Assembly (NCBI RefSeq): GCF_036763085.1
Contig: NZ_JBAIYU010000017.1
Coordinates: 62,001 to 126,000 of the forward strand
DNA length: 64,000 nucleotides
From: JBAIYU01 sp036763085
GTDB taxonomy: Bacteria > Bacillota > Negativicutes > DSM-1736 > Dendrosporobacteraceae
Reading direction: 5' to 3'
Part shown: in pieces, positions 61,725-64,000 of the stretch
How positions within the stretch are numbered: the stretch's first letter is position 1
Layout of the letters: every line of letters starts with the position of its first letter
The notes under the pieces: generated by a model
Databases searched by the model: none
What the model saw: the letters and a program-made list of their open reading frames with translations, nothing else
Told to the model about the DNA's origin: nothing
Made by a program: the position numbers and the translations under genes

Positions 61725-62854
61725 ATGAGAGAATCCTTGTGGAATGTTTTTGAAAAGAGGAATTTGAGCAGACGTTCTTTTTTGAAAACTTGTATTACAA
61801 TAACAGGGATACTAGGTTTATCACCTAATATGTTGCAGGAAGTTGTTTCAGCTGCCGAGAAAAAACCTTTACTGTTATATGGCTGCATGGACACGAATGT
61901 ACCGGCTGTGATGAGGCGTTTCTACGCTCTCAGACACCGTTAGCATCTGACCTGCTATTAAATATGATTTCGCTTGAGTATATAGATGTATTATCAGCCG
62001 CAGCAGGTGCGCCACTTGAGGAGCATTTGCACGAGACTATGAAGAAAAATTATGGAAAATATATTTTAGCTGTTGAGGGTGCTGTTCCAATCGGTGATAA
62101 TGCAGTTACCTGCATGATTGGTGGACGGACTTTTGAAGAGGCATTGAAAGAAGCAGCTAAGGGTGCTGCGGCAGTTATAGAAGTTGGATCTTGTGCTGCG
62201 TGGGGTGGAATACAAGCAGCGCGTCCTAATCCGACTCAGTCAGTTGGGATAAGTGAGGTAGTAAGAGGTAAGACGATAATTAAAGTGCCAGGCTGTCCGC
62301 CTATACCGGAAATAATTACTGGTGTTGTTATGCACTATACAATTTTTGGTCAAATTCCACCACTTGATAGCAAAGGGCGTCCAAAACAGTTTTTTGGCAA
62401 CCGTATACATGATACTTGTTATCGGAGAGCTTTTTTTGATTCGGGGATGTTTGTTGAGACCTTTGATGATATTGCTAGTAAAGCAGGCTGGTGCTTATAC
62501 AAGGTAGGCTGTCGCGGTCCTGAAGCCTATAATTCATGTGGTAATATGCGATGGTGGAATGGTATGTCCTATCCAATTCAATCTGGTGCTCCATGTGTTG
62601 CTTGTGCATCGGATGGTTTTTGGGATAGCGACCCATTTTACGAGCGACTTCCTAATATTCCAGTGCTTAACACAATCGCTAATGCGGATAAAATCGGTCT
62701 AACGGCAGCGGGTGTCACAACTGCCGGAGTTATTGCACACGGAGTTGCTTCTTATGTGCATCATAAAATAAAAAGCAAACAAAAATCGCAAGCGGATACT
62801 GAAAAAGAGCATGATATTTCAGAAGCGAAGCCTGAAAACGAGCTTGATAAATAA
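61725..62854 (+). pseudogene. hyaA: NiFe hydrogenase small subunit, frameshifted
   Basis: Two open frames make one protein of about 376 aa. The first (61725-61943) has a Tat signal (NLSRRSFLK, then a hydrophobic stretch) and ends out of frame. The second frame, read from about 61866, gives TFTVIWLHGHECTGCDEAFL and continues to 62854 with EVGSCAAWGG, VPGCPPIPE, and the cluster cysteines DTCYRR, GCRGPEAYNSCG and APCVACAS. Adding one A to the A6 run at 61860-61865 joins them exactly. A C-terminal hydrophobic helix marks the membrane-bound type. It may be a real mutation, slippage or sequencing error. Large subunit follows at 22 nt. Confidence 0.88.
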
Positions 62855-62875
62855 GAGTTACTTAGGAGGAAGTGA

Positions 62876-64000
62876 ATGAAACGCATAGTAGTTGATCCAG
62901 TAAATAGGATTGAGGGTCATTTAAGACTTGAGTTAATAATAGATGAAGCTACAGGTAAAGTTCAGGATGCTTTATCCAGCGGAACAGCATGGAGAGGTAT
63001 TGAAATAATCCTGAAAGATCGTGATCCGCGGGATGCGTGGCTATTTGCTCAGCGCATTTGTGGAGTTTGTACTACTGTACATGCTTTAGGGTCACTTAGG
63101 GCTGTTGAGGATGCTCTAGGGATTGAGATTCCAAAAAATGCAAACTATATTCGAAATATTATTGCAGCAAGCCAGGTTGTCCAGGATCATTTAATACACT
63201 TTTACCATTTGCATGGATTGGATTGGGTTAGTCCGGTAGCAGCCTTAAAAGCTGACCCAGCTGCAACAGCTGCTCTGCAAAATAGCGTATTAGAAAAATA
63301 TACTATTAATATTGATGCGCCAATCGAATACGATACTAAGGCTTACCCAAAAGATTTTCCTAAAGCTACTACAATATATTTTCGGGATATCCAAAATAAG
63401 ATAAAGCAAATCGTTGAAAGCGGTCAATTAGGATTGTTTGCTGCACATTGGTGGGACCATCCAGATTATGAATTATTACCACCCGAAGTACATCTCATGG
63501 CAATGGCGCATTATCTTAATATGCTGGATAGGCAGAGGGATTTAGTTTATTCCCATGTAGTGTTTGGCGGTAAGAATCCCCATCCTCACTATGTGGTTGG
63601 AGGTATGCCTTGCTCAATCTCTATGAATGACATGAATGCTCCTGTTAATACAGAACGATTAGCTATTGTTGATACTTCAATTAATTTAGGGTTGGACGCC
63701 GTTAATTATTTCTACTTGCCAGATTTACTTGCAATTTGCGAAATCTATGTTAAAAGTGGCAATATTGATGGGGCTGGTATAGCAGGGAAACGAGTTTTGG
63801 GTTTTGGTGATTATCCTGAAGATACGTACTCGGGTACAACAAACGGTAGTTATCATAAGAACCTTTTGCTTAGATCAGACGGGATAGTAGAAAATTTTGA
63901 TCAGGGAGTTTCTAAGGCCGTTTTTCATAATTTTGAAGCAAAGGATTTAGTCGATTCAGCGGTAATTACAGAAGGGGTAGAGCATTCTTGGTATACTTAT
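62876..64000 (+). CDS. hyaB: NiFe hydrogenase large subunit (partial, runs off window)
   Basis: The first 375 codons of the catalytic subunit, open to the window end. It begins MKRIVVDPVNRIEGHLRLEL and has the N-terminal nickel-site motif RICGVCTTVHA (two of the four Ni-binding cysteines). Later family blocks are QVVQDHLIHFYHLHGLDW, FGGKNPHPHYVVGG and CEIYVKSGN. The C-terminal DPCxxCxxH motif lies beyond the window. SD TAGGAGG precedes ATG 62876. With the Tat-signalled, helix-anchored small subunit, this is probably a periplasm-facing uptake hydrogenase. Confidence 0.95.
   Translation, partial: MKRIVVDPVNRIEGHLRLELIIDEATGKVQDALSSGTAWRGIEIILKDRDPRDAWLFAQRICGVCTTVHALGSLRAVEDALGIEIPKNANYIRNIIAASQVVQDHLIHFYHLHGLDWVSPVAALKADPAATAALQNSVLEKYTINIDAPIEYDTKAYPKDFPKATTIYFRDIQNKIKQIVESGQLGLFAAHWWDHPDYELLPPEVHLMAMAHYLNMLDRQRDLVYSHVVFGGKNPHPHYVVGGMPCSISMNDMNAPVNTERLAIVDTSINLGLDAVNYFYLPDLLAICEIYVKSGNIDGAGIAGKRVLGFGDYPEDTYSGTTNGSYHKNLLLRSDGIVENFDQGVSKAVFHNFEAKDLVDSAVITEGVEHSWYTY

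Overview
The window looks like a chromosome segment from an endospore-forming Firmicute with an outer membrane, most likely Negativicutes of the Sporomusa/Pelosinus type. This is inferred from gene content, not from a database search. Sporulation genes (gpr, spoIIP, yqfC, yqfD) sit beside an LptA/OstA-like periplasmic protein. The gene order from comEA to nif3 broadly follows the Firmicute housekeeping backbone. DNA is AT-rich, SD sequences are strong, and GTG/TTG starts are frequent. I see no CRISPR array, insertion sequence, prophage or rRNA.

Layout. 1-8.3 kb, mostly minus strand: the start of a DUF457-like membrane protein, a lysine permease under a lysine riboswitch, a glycolate/lactate oxidase pair (glcD-glcF) flanked by a cytoplasmic diacid-sensing kinase (plus strand) and its probable NarL-type regulator (minus strand), lgt, and an unknown 130-aa protein. 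8.3-15.4 kb: T-box leuS, comEA-comEC, holA, then convergent rpsT. 16-21.9 kb: gpr, spoIIP, a YqxA-position protein, lepA, hemW. 21.9-31.4 kb: a CIRCE-controlled heat-shock operon, hrcA - archaeal-like (group III) chaperonin - grpE - dnaK - dnaJ - prmA - rsmE - mtaB. 31.5-44.8 kb: hit, rpsU, yqeY, a HerA-like ATPase, yqfC, yqfD, phoH, pgpH, ybeY, dgkA, cdd, era, a DUF502 protein, a CNNM/CBS protein without a normal start codon, yqzL, recO, a DUF4342 protein. 44.8-55.4 kb: T-box glyQ-glyS, convergent LptA-like gene, dgt, dnaG, sigA, four tRNAs, trmK, nif3. 55.4-59.5 kb: TPP-riboswitch thiSGHFE operon and a type A-like RNase P RNA. 59.5-64 kb: ferritin-like protein, TMEM165/GDT1 transporter, thioredoxin, and a membrane-type NiFe hydrogenase whose small-subunit gene is frameshifted and whose large subunit runs off the window.

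The most interesting signals are: the archaeal-like chaperonin under CIRCE/HrcA beside the DnaK machine; the hydrogenase frameshift in an A6 run just before the first cluster-binding cysteines; the CNNM gene whose only SD-placed ATG is one base out of frame; the membrane-free diacid-sensing kinase at the glc locus; and the orphan HerA-like ATPase. Many start codons were moved from the longest ORF to an SD-supported site. Each change is stated in its entry.
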